Assembly: GCF_001866665.1 (NCBI RefSeq) | Contig: NZ_MLYO01000081.1 | Span: forward strand, 1 to 64,000 | Direction of reading: 5' to 3' | DNA from: Streptomyces monashensis | GTDB lineage: Bacteria; Actinomycetota; Actinomycetes; Streptomycetales; Streptomycetaceae | Length of the DNA stretch: 64,000 bases | Shown: positions 44,098 to 53,072 of the stretch, piece by piece | How positions within the stretch are numbered: position 1 is the first letter of the stretch | How the letters are laid out: each line of letters starts with the position of its first letter | The notes under the pieces: generated by a model | The model's database searches: none | Seen by the model: only the letters and a program-made list of their open reading frames with translations | Told to the model about the DNA's origin: nothing | Translations under genes and position numbers: made by a program

Positions 44098-45318
44098 GTG
44101 AAAGACATACTCCACCCCCTGTGTCTTGCGATCGCCGGCACAGGGTTCCTCCTCCTGCTCCGCGACCTGGGCAAGCGGAGACGCGACCCCGCCCTCGTGG
44201 TCCTCGCCTTCACGTTCGGGTTCTCCGCGCTCAGCTACTTCATCGCACTCACCTGGGTGTGGGTGCGCATCGACGGCATCCTCGGCGTACCGAACATCGC
44301 TGTGCCGCTGGCCCAGAGCTGCGTCGTCCTCGTCTTCGCCCTCCAGGCCACGGTCCTGGCCTACTGGTCCAGGCCCCTCGACGCGGCCCGGCGCCGCGGC
44401 CGCCAGCTGCTCATCACGGCCGGCTGCGTCATCGCGGGCATGGCCTCGCTCTTCGCGCTCCTGGCCCCCGCCGTGGAGCGGCCCTTCGATTTCTCGCTCT
44501 ACTACGCAGGCAATCCGTACTTCCAGGCGTACCTGTGGCTCTACATCGGCGCCTACACGCCGGCCCAGATCTACCTCGCCCGGTCGTGCTGGAAGTACGC
44601 CCACGCGACCGCCAACCGGTCGATCGCCGTCGGCCTGCGCCTCGTCGCCGTCGGCGCGGCCATCACCCTCGGCTACAGCGCCATCCGCATCGGGGCCGTC
44701 CTCGGCGCGGTCTTCGGATTCAGCGTCAAGGGTCTCGACCCCTACGCGTGGATCTGCGGCGATGTGGGGGCCACCCTCACCCAGATCGGCTACTTCCTCC
44801 CCACACTCGTCCGCCGCGTGGAAGACGGCAGGAACTGGGCATCCGCGCACGTCGGCTACCGGCGCCTGCGGCCTCTGTGGGCCGCCCTGGCCCATGCACA
44901 CCCCGGAATCACCCTGCTCCGACCGGACCCGCAGCGCGGTTCCATCCTTCACGGCCGCAGCGCGCACTTCCCCCTTCTGCGACGCCGCACGGAGATCCGC
45001 CACGGCCAGAAGCTGCTGCGTCGCTACCTCGACCCCGCTGTGCGCACCGAGTCCGAGGCACGGCGCGCGACCGAAGGGCTGACCGGCGCCGACCTGGTCG
45101 CGGCCGTGACCGCCGACCAGATCCATGCGGCCCTCACCCGTTTCCACACGGACGCCCCCGTCGAGGCGCCGGTCGAGTACGTGGACGCCCACCTGCCCCT
45201 GCCGACAGCCGAGGACGAACAGCTTCACCTCGAACGCGTCGCCCGCTTCTTCACTCCGCCCGACCCAGCGACACCCACCACCGATCTCCCCAGCACCGCA
45301 TCAGGAGCCCATTCGTGA
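44098..45318 (+). CDS. MAB_1171c-family (DUF6545-like) membrane protein
   Basis: Protein of 406 residues. Seven hydrophobic segments fill the first 240 residues (ILHPLCLAIAGTGFLLLLRD, FTFGFSALSYFIALTWVWV, CVVLVFALQATVLAYW, LLITAGCVIAGMASLFALLA and others), then a cytosolic domain with LRPLWAALAHAHPGITLL, typical of the MAB_1171c putative transporters. The C-terminus is helical. Function unknown. Its stop overlaps the amidase start by four bases (GTGA), so the two are coupled. Confidence 0.75.
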   Translation: MKDILHPLCLAIAGTGFLLLLRDLGKRRRDPALVVLAFTFGFSALSYFIALTWVWVRIDGILGVPNIAVPLAQSCVVLVFALQATVLAYWSRPLDAARRRGRQLLITAGCVIAGMASLFALLAPAVERPFDFSLYYAGNPYFQAYLWLYIGAYTPAQIYLARSCWKYAHATANRSIAVGLRLVAVGAAITLGYSAIRIGAVLGAVFGFSVKGLDPYAWICGDVGATLTQIGYFLPTLVRRVEDGRNWASAHVGYRRLRPLWAALAHAHPGITLLRPDPQRGSILHGRSAHFPLLRRRTEIRHGQKLLRRYLDPAVRTESEARRATEGLTGADLVAAVTADQIHAALTRFHTDAPVEAPVEYVDAHLPLPTAEDEQLHLERVARFFTPPDPATPTTDLPSTASGAHS

Positions 45319-46898
45319 TCCTCCGCCGCACCGTGCTCGCCACCACGCCTGCCCTCGCCACCGTCACCGCCGTCACCGCCCTGAGCGCCTCCGCCAGTGC
45401 GGGGCCCCACACCGGCACGAGCCGGCGCCGCGCTGCCCCGCTGCGCCTCGCGTCCGCCGGCGACCAGCTCACCGCCCTGCGCGAGGGCAAGATCACAAGT
45501 CGTGACCTGCTGGAACAGCACCTGGAACACATCGAGCGGGCGAACCCCGAGCTGAACGCCGTCATCACGCTCGACCTGGAAGGTGCCCGAGCGGCCGCCG
45601 ACAAGGCCGACCGGCACCTCGCCGAGACCGGGGACGTGCTCGGCCCGCTCCACGGCCTGCCGATGACGGTGAAGGACGCCCTCGAGGTCGAGGGGATGCG
45701 CACCACATGCGGGTCGCCCAGCCTCTCGGGCCATGTCCCCGACAGCGACGCCGACGCGGTCGCCCTCCTGCGCGCCGCCGGCGCCGTCATCATCGGCCAC
45801 ACCAACGTCCCGACCATGTGCCAGGACATCCAGACGTCGAACCCGATCTTCGGCAGGACCCTGAACCCCTTCGACTCCGAGAAGACCGCCGGCGGCTCCT
45901 CCGGCGGCCCTGCCGCCGCGGTCGCCGCGGGCTTCACCAGCCTGGAGGTAGGCTCCGACCTCGCCGGCTCGCTGCGCCTGCCGGCCGCGTACTGCGGTGT
46001 CTACGCGCTGCGGACCTCGCGCGGAGCCAGCCCGATCGTGCCCACCCGCGGTCACATCCCCCGCCTGCCCGGCTGGGCCACCAGCAGCGACATGATCACG
46101 CTCGGCCCGATCGCCCGGAGCGTCGAGGACCTCGGTCTCCTCCTGGACGTCATCGCCGCGCCCGCCCCCGCCGACCGCGGCGGATGGAAGATCGACCTGC
46201 CGGCCCCGGCCAAGACCGAGCTGGGCGACTACCGGGTCGGCATCTGGGCGGACGACGCGTACTGCCGCATCGACGCCGACAGCCGCGCACTCCTCGCCCA
46301 GGTCGCCGAGCTCGTCAGGGGACTGGGTGCCACTGTCGACGACTCCACCAAGCCTGTCGACTTCGCCGAGAGCGACAAGCTGTTCCAGCGCCTCATGTAC
46401 GCCACCGCCTCGGCCACCGCCACCGACACCGCGTTCGCAGCCGACGTCGCGGCTGCCGAGAAGATCACCGCCGACGACCCCAGCGGGTTCTTCCTCCGAT
46501 CCCGCACCATGCGTCACCGCGACTGGTGCGTAGCCGACGAAGCACGGCAGAAGCTGCGCGGCGCCTGGGACGCCTACTTCACGGACCACGACATCCTGAT
46601 CACCCCCGCCACGCCGACTGCCGCCGTCCCCGACCAGAGCAGCACTCCCCTGCCGCAGCGGTACATCACGGTGGACGGCACGAAGCGCCCGTTCTTCGAC
46701 CAGACCAGCTGGCTCAACCTGGCCAGCCCGGTCGGACTGCCGGCCCTCGTCCTGCCCGCCGGCACGACCGGCGACGGGCTCCCGCTCGCCGTCCAGATCA
46801 TCGGCCCCTACCTCGCCGACCGCACCGTTCTCCATGCTGCCGAGCAGCTCGCACAGCGGCTCCCCGAGCCGGCTCAGCCGTCCGTGTTCTCGGCGTAG
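45315..46898 (+). CDS. Secreted amidase-signature-family hydrolase
   Basis: Protein of 527 residues from GTG 45315 (GGAG seven bases upstream). An N-terminal RRTVLATTPALATVTAVTAL signal, possibly Tat given the RR, precedes the amidase domain. The Ser-cisSer-Lys triad is visible: Lys in GLPMTVKDALEVEG, cis-Ser in TAGGSSGGPAAA, Ser in EVGSDLAGSLRLPA. It would hydrolyse amides outside the cell. The last gene in this operon, so it may be the effector that the upstream regulatory trio controls. Confidence 0.85.
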   Translation: MILRRTVLATTPALATVTAVTALSASASAGPHTGTSRRRAAPLRLASAGDQLTALREGKITSRDLLEQHLEHIERANPELNAVITLDLEGARAAADKADRHLAETGDVLGPLHGLPMTVKDALEVEGMRTTCGSPSLSGHVPDSDADAVALLRAAGAVIIGHTNVPTMCQDIQTSNPIFGRTLNPFDSEKTAGGSSGGPAAAVAAGFTSLEVGSDLAGSLRLPAAYCGVYALRTSRGASPIVPTRGHIPRLPGWATSSDMITLGPIARSVEDLGLLLDVIAAPAPADRGGWKIDLPAPAKTELGDYRVGIWADDAYCRIDADSRALLAQVAELVRGLGATVDDSTKPVDFAESDKLFQRLMYATASATATDTAFAADVAAAEKITADDPSGFFLRSRTMRHRDWCVADEARQKLRGAWDAYFTDHDILITPATPTAAVPDQSSTPLPQRYITVDGTKRPFFDQTSWLNLASPVGLPALVLPAGTTGDGLPLAVQIIGPYLADRTVLHAAEQLAQRLPEPAQPSVFSA

Positions 46899-46923
46899 CC
46901 GAATCTGCGGCTCGCTTCGCGGA

Positions 46924-46948
46924 GTTCCGGGCCGGGTCGGTCCGGAAC
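46924..46948 (+). terminator. Possible hairpin after the amidase gene
   Basis: gttccgg (46924-46930) pairs with ccggaac (46942-46948) across an 11-nt loop, 26 bp past the amidase stop and in the region convergent with lanC. There is no T-run, so it could act as a weak or bidirectional terminator. Confidence 0.35.
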
Positions 46949-47214
46949 GTCCGTGAGCCCGGGAAGCCGGTCGGCCGGCGCCGCCGCCCTGACCATGGTC
47001 GTCAGACTCGTGGAGTCCGCGCGGGAGCGGTGAGCGGTGGCGGGCCGTGAACGCGCGTGCTGACCCACCTGGCCCGCAATGCCGACGGCGGCCGGAACTC
47101 GCTGGTCTGGGCCCGGACCGGAGTGGAGACGCCGGAGTATCCGAGTCCGGCCGCCCGGGACGAGCAGGGTTCCTGACCATTGCTCACGGCGACGCCCTCC
47201 CGGGCCAGATCGGT

Positions 47215-48516
47215 TCACCCGATGAGGAAGAGCCGTTCCCAGTCGGGCGGGACGTCTCCGGCAAGGGAGGCGAGCACGAGTGCGACGCCGGCTGCGCCTT
47301 CGAGCAGTCCGGGATTGTCCACGGGGCCGGTGAGCGGATGAAAGTCGCTGAAGCCGAATTTTTTCTGCGGACCGTACTGGCCCAACACCGATCGGAGGCA
47401 GGATTCAGCGTATTCGGTCAGCAGTGGGTCATGAAACGGCAGATCGTCCTGAAATCTCGTCAGCAGATGGAGGACGCCAGCCTGGCCATGACAGAACGTC
47501 GGGGCCGAGATTCGCGTGACGTCCGGCGGCCGACGGATCGCCGATCTCATGAGCTGGTGTGCGAGTTGCCCCCATGCGGGTTCGGAGAAGGCAAGACCGG
47601 CCAGTTGAAGAGAACGAGCGACTCCGAGATTGCCGTAACACCAGGCGACCCGGCTCGGCGTGCTCGTTTCGTGGTGCGGGTGGGAGTCGTGGCGCCGGTA
47701 GGCGACGTCCGGTCCCCACGGGGTGTCTGTCAAACCGTGGCGTACGGCGGTGACGAGCCTGTCGGCCGCGCCGTGCATTCCCCGCACGTCGACACCATGG
47801 CGGGCGCAGACGGCCAGCAGGGCAAGCACGCCGGAGATTCCGTGCGCGACTCCCAGATCCAGGCATCTGACTGGACTGTCCTTCGGTGGCCGGCCGGGTT
47901 CGGGCAGCGGTGCAGCCGAAGTCCAAAAGCCGTCGGGAGCCGATCGGCCGCTCCAGGCGACGAGGCGGCCCAGCAGGCGGTGCAGCAGGGGGACTGCGGA
48001 GGGGGCGTCCGTCATGGTTGACAGATAGGCACCGACGCCCACCACACCCGAGATCAGGTCGTACTGGTCCGACGCTGTGCAGCCCGCATCGGGAAGGCGG
48101 TCGAGGGTGGCGGTCGATTGATCGACCAAAAGGGAGTCGACACGGCCCAGCGCCCGCGCGTAGCGCTGTCCGCGAAGCGAGAGATAGCGCATGGCAAACG
48201 CCAGTCCGGAAATCCCGCGATACAGGCCCAGTCCTATGTGGGGGGAGGTCTCCAGGGCAGCCGCGGACCGGGCGATATAAGAATGGGCAGCTTCATCCCA
48301 GCCAGAGTCCGGCTCGACACGGAGCATATATCCGAATGCCACGGCCAAACCGACGTCACCAAAGGCGGTGTCGAGGGCCGACCATTGCAGCGCCGGAACA
48401 CCCACCATCGGACGTGGTTGCTCAATGTCTGTCAGCTGTTCTGGATCGCGTATCCGGAGGAACACCGACCGCCCGATCCGTGCGGCTGCCGCCCTGAGTT
48501 CATCAGGCAATGTCAT
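47215..48516 (-). CDS. lanC: Lanthionine synthetase C (class I LanC cyclase)
   Basis: Protein of 433 residues. Zinc ligands appear in the proper order: Cys in RVAWCYGNLGVARSL, Cys and His in APTFCHGQAGVLHLL. The alpha-barrel Gly motifs (LGLYRGISGLAFAMRYLS, DLGVAHGISGVLALLA, LLEGAAGVALVLASLA) are present. It adds Cys thiols to dehydrated Ser/Thr to form (methyl)lanthionine rings in the LanA peptide. Its start overlaps the lanB stop by four bases, so they are translationally coupled. Confidence 0.9.
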   Translation of the reverse strand: MTLPDELRAAAARIGRSVFLRIRDPEQLTDIEQPRPMVGVPALQWSALDTAFGDVGLAVAFGYMLRVEPDSGWDEAAHSYIARSAAALETSPHIGLGLYRGISGLAFAMRYLSLRGQRYARALGRVDSLLVDQSTATLDRLPDAGCTASDQYDLISGVVGVGAYLSTMTDAPSAVPLLHRLLGRLVAWSGRSAPDGFWTSAAPLPEPGRPPKDSPVRCLDLGVAHGISGVLALLAVCARHGVDVRGMHGAADRLVTAVRHGLTDTPWGPDVAYRRHDSHPHHETSTPSRVAWCYGNLGVARSLQLAGLAFSEPAWGQLAHQLMRSAIRRPPDVTRISAPTFCHGQAGVLHLLTRFQDDLPFHDPLLTEYAESCLRSVLGQYGPQKKFGFSDFHPLTGPVDNPGLLEGAAGVALVLASLAGDVPPDWERLFLIG

Positions 48517-51500
48517 CGGACTGTTCCCTGAATACTGAGATCCTTGGTCACGTGATGTAGGCGGTGCACGACACGGTATTCTTCTTTGCGGTCGAGTCCC
48601 AGTCGATTCGCATGCATGTGAACGAGGCTGGTGGCGATTTCCTCGACTGTGGACGTCAAACCGCCTGCCCGGTCAAGGTCGTTCAGCTCCTGGCCGAGAG
48701 GAGTGAGCGCGGTGCACAGCCGCAGCCGCCAGGAATCAAGGGGGGATCCCTGACGCAGTGCGGCATGCCTGCCGGCCAATATCGCTCGCAACAGCGGCCG
48801 ACGCAGATGAAGTTCCCGGTTGAGCGTCTTTCGCGAGACTGACGGATCGTCTGAAAACTCGTGTGCGTAGGACCGCTGCATGGTGTTGTAGACGCTGTTG
48901 CGACTGTCGGTGCTGAGCCCCAGAGACTTCAGCAGCACATCGATACTGAAGGTCGCGATGTCATACCGATCGGCGTCCGGCACGGTGTTGAGCAGCTCCG
49001 GGGTCGCGTTGAGGAGATTCACGGCCTCCGGGCTCTCCGCACAGAACACCCGCTCGCACAGCGCCATGCCGGCGACTCCTCCGTAACGTTCGATTTCACG
49101 GTCGTAGCCGGTTATCTCGAACCGGTCCACGGAACCGCTGCCCACCAGCTGGGTGCACGCATCCAGCACACCCTCCGGAAGTGCGCTGTTGCCGCGGACC
49201 CGCAGTCGGAGATGCGGCAACGGATCGGCATAGCGGACGAAAAACCATTCCTGGCCGGCCAGTACGTCGCGCAGGGTGGTGAGAGTGTCCTGATAGAAGT
49301 CGGGTGAGCCATAGAGTTTGAAGAACCACCAACCCTGTCCCGGAAGGGTCAAGCGCTCCTGGCGGCCAACGTCGACACTGGTGCGCTTTCGGGGGTGGGG
49401 AACGGGCTCCGGATCGAGCGCACGCAGCGAAACGACCGCCTCGAGAAGGTATCCGTCCCCGTCCGCATCGCGGGCCGCGGCATGCTCGATCCCAGGTAGT
49501 GCCTCCTCCACCGCGGTCGCTCCCTGACTCATCTGGTGCCGGAGCAGTTCCGCATGCAGTGGATGATCGAGGTCGAGCAGCAGCCGGTTGTCGAGCATTC
49601 CGGTGTAGACATGGCGGGGAACGTTCCATTCACTGCGCCAACGGTCCAGCTCCGTACGGGAGCCGGATTCTCTGCCGATGCTTTCGGGAATGCGCCAGCG
49701 TGCCGGTGCCAGCACGATGCGCCCTCTGCGGATCCGCGGCAGGAACGGCATTTTGCCCATTTCTCCCCAGTCCCAGACAGGGCGCCGATAGCCGTCCTCG
49801 CAGACCTCGAGCACAAACCGGATCGGATTGGGAGAATAAGCAGGCGTCAGCATGTGTGCCGCCCGTACCACAATGCGTCGCCCAAGTCTTCGCGAACGCA
49901 GATACAGCCGTCCCGCCGCAACGCCGACCATCAGGTCGGCAAGTTCGATATGCCGATCACGGGGACCACTCGCCGTTGTCGACACCGCAATCTCGTAGTC
50001 GTGGACCCGAGGCGCCAGGGCCACATTGTTTGCGTGCCCGTCGGGATGCACGTAACCGATGTCGGCGAATACGATGTCCGGGTTGGCCGCCCGCTCGTGA
50101 GAGGCCAGTTCCACGACATGATCGGTGAATCGTCGGTCAAGATGGGCGAAACGCCCGAAAGATCGGCCGCCAGGGAGGACTGCCCCGCCCCCGGGGCCGA
50201 GGACGGCCTGCCATTCTCCGTCCGGTTGTGCGGCGAGCATGAGAAGGATGTCCGCCGACGGCGGCGCCTCTCCCTCCGGAAGACCAAGGTCAAGGAGGTG
50301 TTCGGGGACTATTTCCACCTCGTGATCGCCGTCCTTCAGGGCTGATCCGACGAGTTTGTGGAGCAACGTGTCCCGTCGCTTCGCCACGTGCTGGGTAACC
50401 GGCCAATTTCGCCTCGACGGTGGGCTGCGGTACTCGGCCGGAGGGCCGATCCCGACTTGTTCGTCGAGCACTTCGAGAAGTGGAACCTCTCGCTCACCGT
50501 ACCGGCTGACAAACTCGCTGGCATACGCCTTGAGCGCAGGGGAGCGGGCCGGCACGGGACTGAGCCGGAACAAGCAGTCCAGTGCGGATTCCGCTTCCGC
50601 TGTCAACTCCGCGGGCAGCGTCCCGGAGAGCGATATTCGCATGTCCGCCTGAAGATGATTTTGGGACCGACCGGGCCCCGTGGCATCCAGCCGACCCAAC
50701 AGCGACCGCAGTTCAACGATTCCGTCCCCCACCTTCTGGTTCGCATACGCGCCGATGGACTCTGCCAGGTCCTGACCCCGTCGAACTGCGGGAGTTCGGG
50801 TCTCCGGAGCTTCCGCGAGCAGGTGTGACAGTGGGTCGCGACTGTCCATGGGAGGCCGTAGCTTGCTCAACAGAATATTATTCTCAAGAAGCCTGGCGAG
50901 AAAACCTGTCAGAGCGTTCTCGGTGATATTCGGGTAGGTCCTTGCCAATCTGTCACGAAGAACTGAGAACTGAATTTCTTCCCGGGTCCATGTCAGAACC
51001 TTCTTGACGGGCTCGGTGCAGCGGATCGAGACTCGCTTTCCGCCGTCCTGGTCCCTGCGAGCATCGCCGTGCATGAGATGGACTCGCTCTCCCAGCGGCA
51101 GCAGAGCAGAATTCCGGTACACCCGGAGGTCCGACTGCGCGTCAGGGTCACGCTCCAGGTCATGGACGAGTTCGAGTACTTCGCCGCAGTCCAGTCGAAC
51201 CGCGCGGTGGTGTTCCGCGGGGCTGCCCAGCCTGATGTCGAGTTCTGGACCCCAGCCGGCGGGGGCGACTCCGCTGAACATGCCGAACGGTGTGGGGCGT
51301 GTGGTCGATCGCACCACATAGCGGGCCAACGCCGTCACGATACGCCGATGCTGTTTTACCGAAAACGTGCCGGGTTTCCGAAAGAACTCCTCCGCATCCT
51401 GCGCGAGGGACGGGCTGGCAAGCCACACCGCCTCCCTGAACGCCGGGTCCTCAAATGCGGTACGCAACCCTTTCGTCGTCTCGGTCTGCGGAGCAAAGGC

Positions 51501-51599
51501 TGCGGAGTAGGACCGGACGGACAGGAGCGGGGTGCGAACCATCGCCGTGGATGTCGCAACGTACCGAGTTGTCGTCGGAATTGATTTTTCAGTCTGCAT
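48513..51599 (-). CDS. lanB: Lantibiotic dehydratase (class I LanB, full length)
   Basis: Protein of 1,028 residues from ATG 51599 (AGGTACTGG upstream). The N-terminal glutamylation domain starts around VRTPLLSVRSYSAAF and includes YVVRSTTRPTPFGMFSGVAP (the conserved R-x-T-P-F-G-x-F). The C-terminal elimination domain (SpaB_C type) has WWFFKLYGSPDFYQDTL and EWFFVRYADPLPHLRLRVRG. It uses glutamyl-tRNA to activate Ser/Thr in the LanA core and eliminates glutamate. Full length argues against the split thiopeptide type. It is separated from lanA by two hairpins. Confidence 0.9.
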   Translation of the reverse strand: MQTEKSIPTTTRYVATSTAMVRTPLLSVRSYSAAFAPQTETTKGLRTAFEDPAFREAVWLASPSLAQDAEEFFRKPGTFSVKQHRRIVTALARYVVRSTTRPTPFGMFSGVAPAGWGPELDIRLGSPAEHHRAVRLDCGEVLELVHDLERDPDAQSDLRVYRNSALLPLGERVHLMHGDARRDQDGGKRVSIRCTEPVKKVLTWTREEIQFSVLRDRLARTYPNITENALTGFLARLLENNILLSKLRPPMDSRDPLSHLLAEAPETRTPAVRRGQDLAESIGAYANQKVGDGIVELRSLLGRLDATGPGRSQNHLQADMRISLSGTLPAELTAEAESALDCLFRLSPVPARSPALKAYASEFVSRYGEREVPLLEVLDEQVGIGPPAEYRSPPSRRNWPVTQHVAKRRDTLLHKLVGSALKDGDHEVEIVPEHLLDLGLPEGEAPPSADILLMLAAQPDGEWQAVLGPGGGAVLPGGRSFGRFAHLDRRFTDHVVELASHERAANPDIVFADIGYVHPDGHANNVALAPRVHDYEIAVSTTASGPRDRHIELADLMVGVAAGRLYLRSRRLGRRIVVRAAHMLTPAYSPNPIRFVLEVCEDGYRRPVWDWGEMGKMPFLPRIRRGRIVLAPARWRIPESIGRESGSRTELDRWRSEWNVPRHVYTGMLDNRLLLDLDHPLHAELLRHQMSQGATAVEEALPGIEHAAARDADGDGYLLEAVVSLRALDPEPVPHPRKRTSVDVGRQERLTLPGQGWWFFKLYGSPDFYQDTLTTLRDVLAGQEWFFVRYADPLPHLRLRVRGNSALPEGVLDACTQLVGSGSVDRFEITGYDREIERYGGVAGMALCERVFCAESPEAVNLLNATPELLNTVPDADRYDIATFSIDVLLKSLGLSTDSRNSVYNTMQRSYAHEFSDDPSVSRKTLNRELHLRRPLLRAILAGRHAALRQGSPLDSWRLRLCTALTPLGQELNDLDRAGGLTSTVEEIATSLVHMHANRLGLDRKEEYRVVHRLHHVTKDLSIQGTVR

Positions 51600-51650
51600 C
51601 GATCCAGTACCTTTTTGCGACTCTGCCGATAATTCGCACCTCGCCCCCAA

Positions 51651-51682
51651 GAGGGTCGGGGAATCTGCTGTCCCCGACCCTC
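51651..51682 (-). terminator. Hairpin between lanA and lanB
   Basis: gagggtcgggga (51651-51662) pairs perfectly with tccccgaccctc (51671-51682) around an 8-nt loop. It lies downstream of lanA and 50 bp upstream of lanB. It is probably an attenuator that keeps lanA transcripts more abundant than lanBC. Confidence 0.65.
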
Positions 51683-51684
51683 GG

Positions 51685-51700
51685 GGCTCCGTGCGGAGCC
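51685..51700 (-). terminator. Second small hairpin between lanA and lanB
   Basis: ggctcc (51685-51690) pairs with ggagcc (51695-51700) around gtgc. It directly follows the lanA end, before the stronger hairpin at 51651-51682, and together they form a tandem attenuator-like structure. Confidence 0.45.
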
Positions 51701-51717
51701 AGACTCTTCCAGCGCTC

Positions 51718-51870
51718 CTAGCAGCCGAAAACGGTCGGCGAGCACGGGCCGGTGATGCCCGGAGTCTTCTGGGCAGCGGCCTCGTCGATCTTCGGGTAGA
51801 CCTCCGTCCGAATGTCCAGGTCGAACTGGCTGGTGTCCACGGTCGTCACGTCGGGCTCATTCTGGTGCAT
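51718..51870 (-). CDS. lanA: Class I lanthipeptide precursor (LanA), 50 aa
   Basis: From ATG 51870 (GGAGAGG seven bases upstream) the product begins MHQNEPDVTTVDTSQFDLDI. FDLD is the F(N/D)LD box recognised by LanB in class I leaders. The C-terminus TPGITGPCSPTVFGC ends in Cys then TAG. If cleaved after Gly, the core is ITGPCSPTVFGC: 12 residues with Thr2, Ser6, Thr8, Cys5 and Cys12. This allows rings Thr2-Cys5 and Thr8-Cys12. It is the first gene of lanABC. The leader has only acidic and polar residues otherwise. Cleavage site and rings are inference. Confidence 0.9.
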   Translation of the reverse strand: MHQNEPDVTTVDTSQFDLDIRTEVYPKIDEAAAQKTPGITGPCSPTVFGC

Positions 51871-52078
51871 GGTTTCCTCTCCTTTGTTCTGGCTTAGCGA
51901 ACCGAATTCTGGGCCGGTTCGCCGCTCGCGATCCGACTTCACGCATTTCGAATCGAAATGCGCTCGGAATATCCGGAGGTTTTCGTTCACGCCGGAGGTG
52001 ATCGCGCATTCCGTATGGCTGTCACCGTTCTCCGCCGCGCCTGCGGCACCTGCAGCCGGGCGGCGTGCGTACGCGCGC

Positions 52079-52537
52079 TCACTCGTGGGCGCGGCCGCGG
52101 GCGTAGGCGTACGAGGCGAGCAGAATCTGCCAGGCCACCTCGATTTCGTCCCGGTCGCGCGGACCGAAGAGCAGCAGGGTGTTCTGTATGGGGTGCGGGA
52201 TCCCCCAGCCCAGGTCGGTGACGTGCTTCTTGGCCGCCGGGGGCAGGGTGAGGTGCACGCTGCCGTCCTGCGGCGGGTGCTGGTGGGCGAACTCACGGCT
52301 GTGCCGGATGAAGGCGTCGTCGGGTCCGGTGCCGAACTCCGGGGCCAGGTGGATGGCGCGGGCCTCGGGGTAGGGCACATGAGTAGGGGCGAGGTAGACG
52401 CCGCTGAGCGACCGCATGCGCTGCCAGAGTTCCTCCTGAAGCGGCGTGGGGGCGATCTGGTCCAGTTGCCCGTGGGGCACCGGGCCACGGGTGCGGGGGG
52501 CCGGGCCGGGACGGTCGGGAAGGTTCAGGAGGGACAT
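52079..52537 (-). CDS. Luciferase-domain (DUF5519-like) protein
   Basis: Protein of 152 residues. EARAIHLAPEFGTGPDDAFI, DGSVHLTLPPAAKKHVTDLG, WGIPHP and LLLFGPRDRDEIEVAWQILL resemble the small luciferase-domain family (DUF5519-like), where xGSxHxxLP and GPRDxxE are conserved. True catalytic role unknown. It is on the lanABC strand, about 210 bp upstream of lanA, and divergent from MarR, so it may belong to either cluster. Confidence 0.55.
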   Translation of the reverse strand: MSLLNLPDRPGPAPRTRGPVPHGQLDQIAPTPLQEELWQRMRSLSGVYLAPTHVPYPEARAIHLAPEFGTGPDDAFIRHSREFAHQHPPQDGSVHLTLPPAAKKHVTDLGWGIPHPIQNTLLLFGPRDRDEIEVAWQILLASYAYARGRAHE

Positions 52538-52589
52538 AGCTTTCCTTTCATCATTACGACATCGAACAGTTCTCGGCTAGGCTCGGAGC

Positions 52590-53072
52590 ATGGAGGAGAA
52601 GCTCTCGAACGCTGCGGCACTGGTGGAAGGGACTGTCGCCCTGCCGGTCATCGACCGGCTGCTGCACGTCTCACGCCAGGCCGAGCTGCGCTTCGGCCGC
52701 ACGTGCTCGCGCTTCGGGCTGCAGGCCTGGGAGTTCGACGTGCTCACCACGCTGCGCACCCAGTCGCCGGCCCACGAGATGTGCCCGGGGACCATCGCCG
52801 ACCGGCTGCTCGTCTCGAACAGCACCATGACCAACCGCGTCAACCGGCTGGAGAAGGCCGGTCTGGTCGAGCGCCGGCTGAGCCCGGAGAACCGGCGCAT
52901 CGTGATCGTCCGGCTCACCGACAAGGGCCGAGAGCTCGTCGACCAGGTCATCGCGGCCCGGAGACAGACCGAGCGCGAGGTGCTCGGCCGCGGGCTCTCC
53001 GAGGAGGAGTCGAGCCAGCTGTCCGCGCTCCTCGGCAAGCTCGACACGGCGCTCGTCAGCCACGATGCGTGA
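52590..53072 (+). CDS. MarR-family regulator
   Basis: Protein of 160 residues. The winged helix reads LQAWEFDVLTTLRTQSPAHE, GTIADRLLVSNSTMTNRVNR, LEKAGLVERRLSPENRRIVI, then dimerisation helices. Divergent from the luciferase-domain gene by 52 bp; a gaac-a-gttc palindrome lies between. Its stop end overlaps the 3' end of the flavin reductase gene by 17 bp. Probably responds to a small phenolic ligand, as is usual in the family. Confidence 0.9.
   Translation: MEEKLSNAAALVEGTVALPVIDRLLHVSRQAELRFGRTCSRFGLQAWEFDVLTTLRTQSPAHEMCPGTIADRLLVSNSTMTNRVNRLEKAGLVERRLSPENRRIVIVRLTDKGRELVDQVIAARRQTEREVLGRGLSEEESSQLSALLGKLDTALVSHDA

Noticed and set aside
43740..46898. A 1,052-codon open frame seemingly fusing a large N-terminal part to the amidase
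   Set aside because: The first 525 codons are out of frame with two well-supported genes (ImmA/IrrE-like and MAB_1171c-type) and read as Arg/Pro-rich sequence. The amidase starts at GTG 45315.
47215..51870. Thiopeptide or split-LanB cluster
   Set aside because: LanB is full length with both domains, LanC is present, and no YcaO or cycloaddition enzyme is found.
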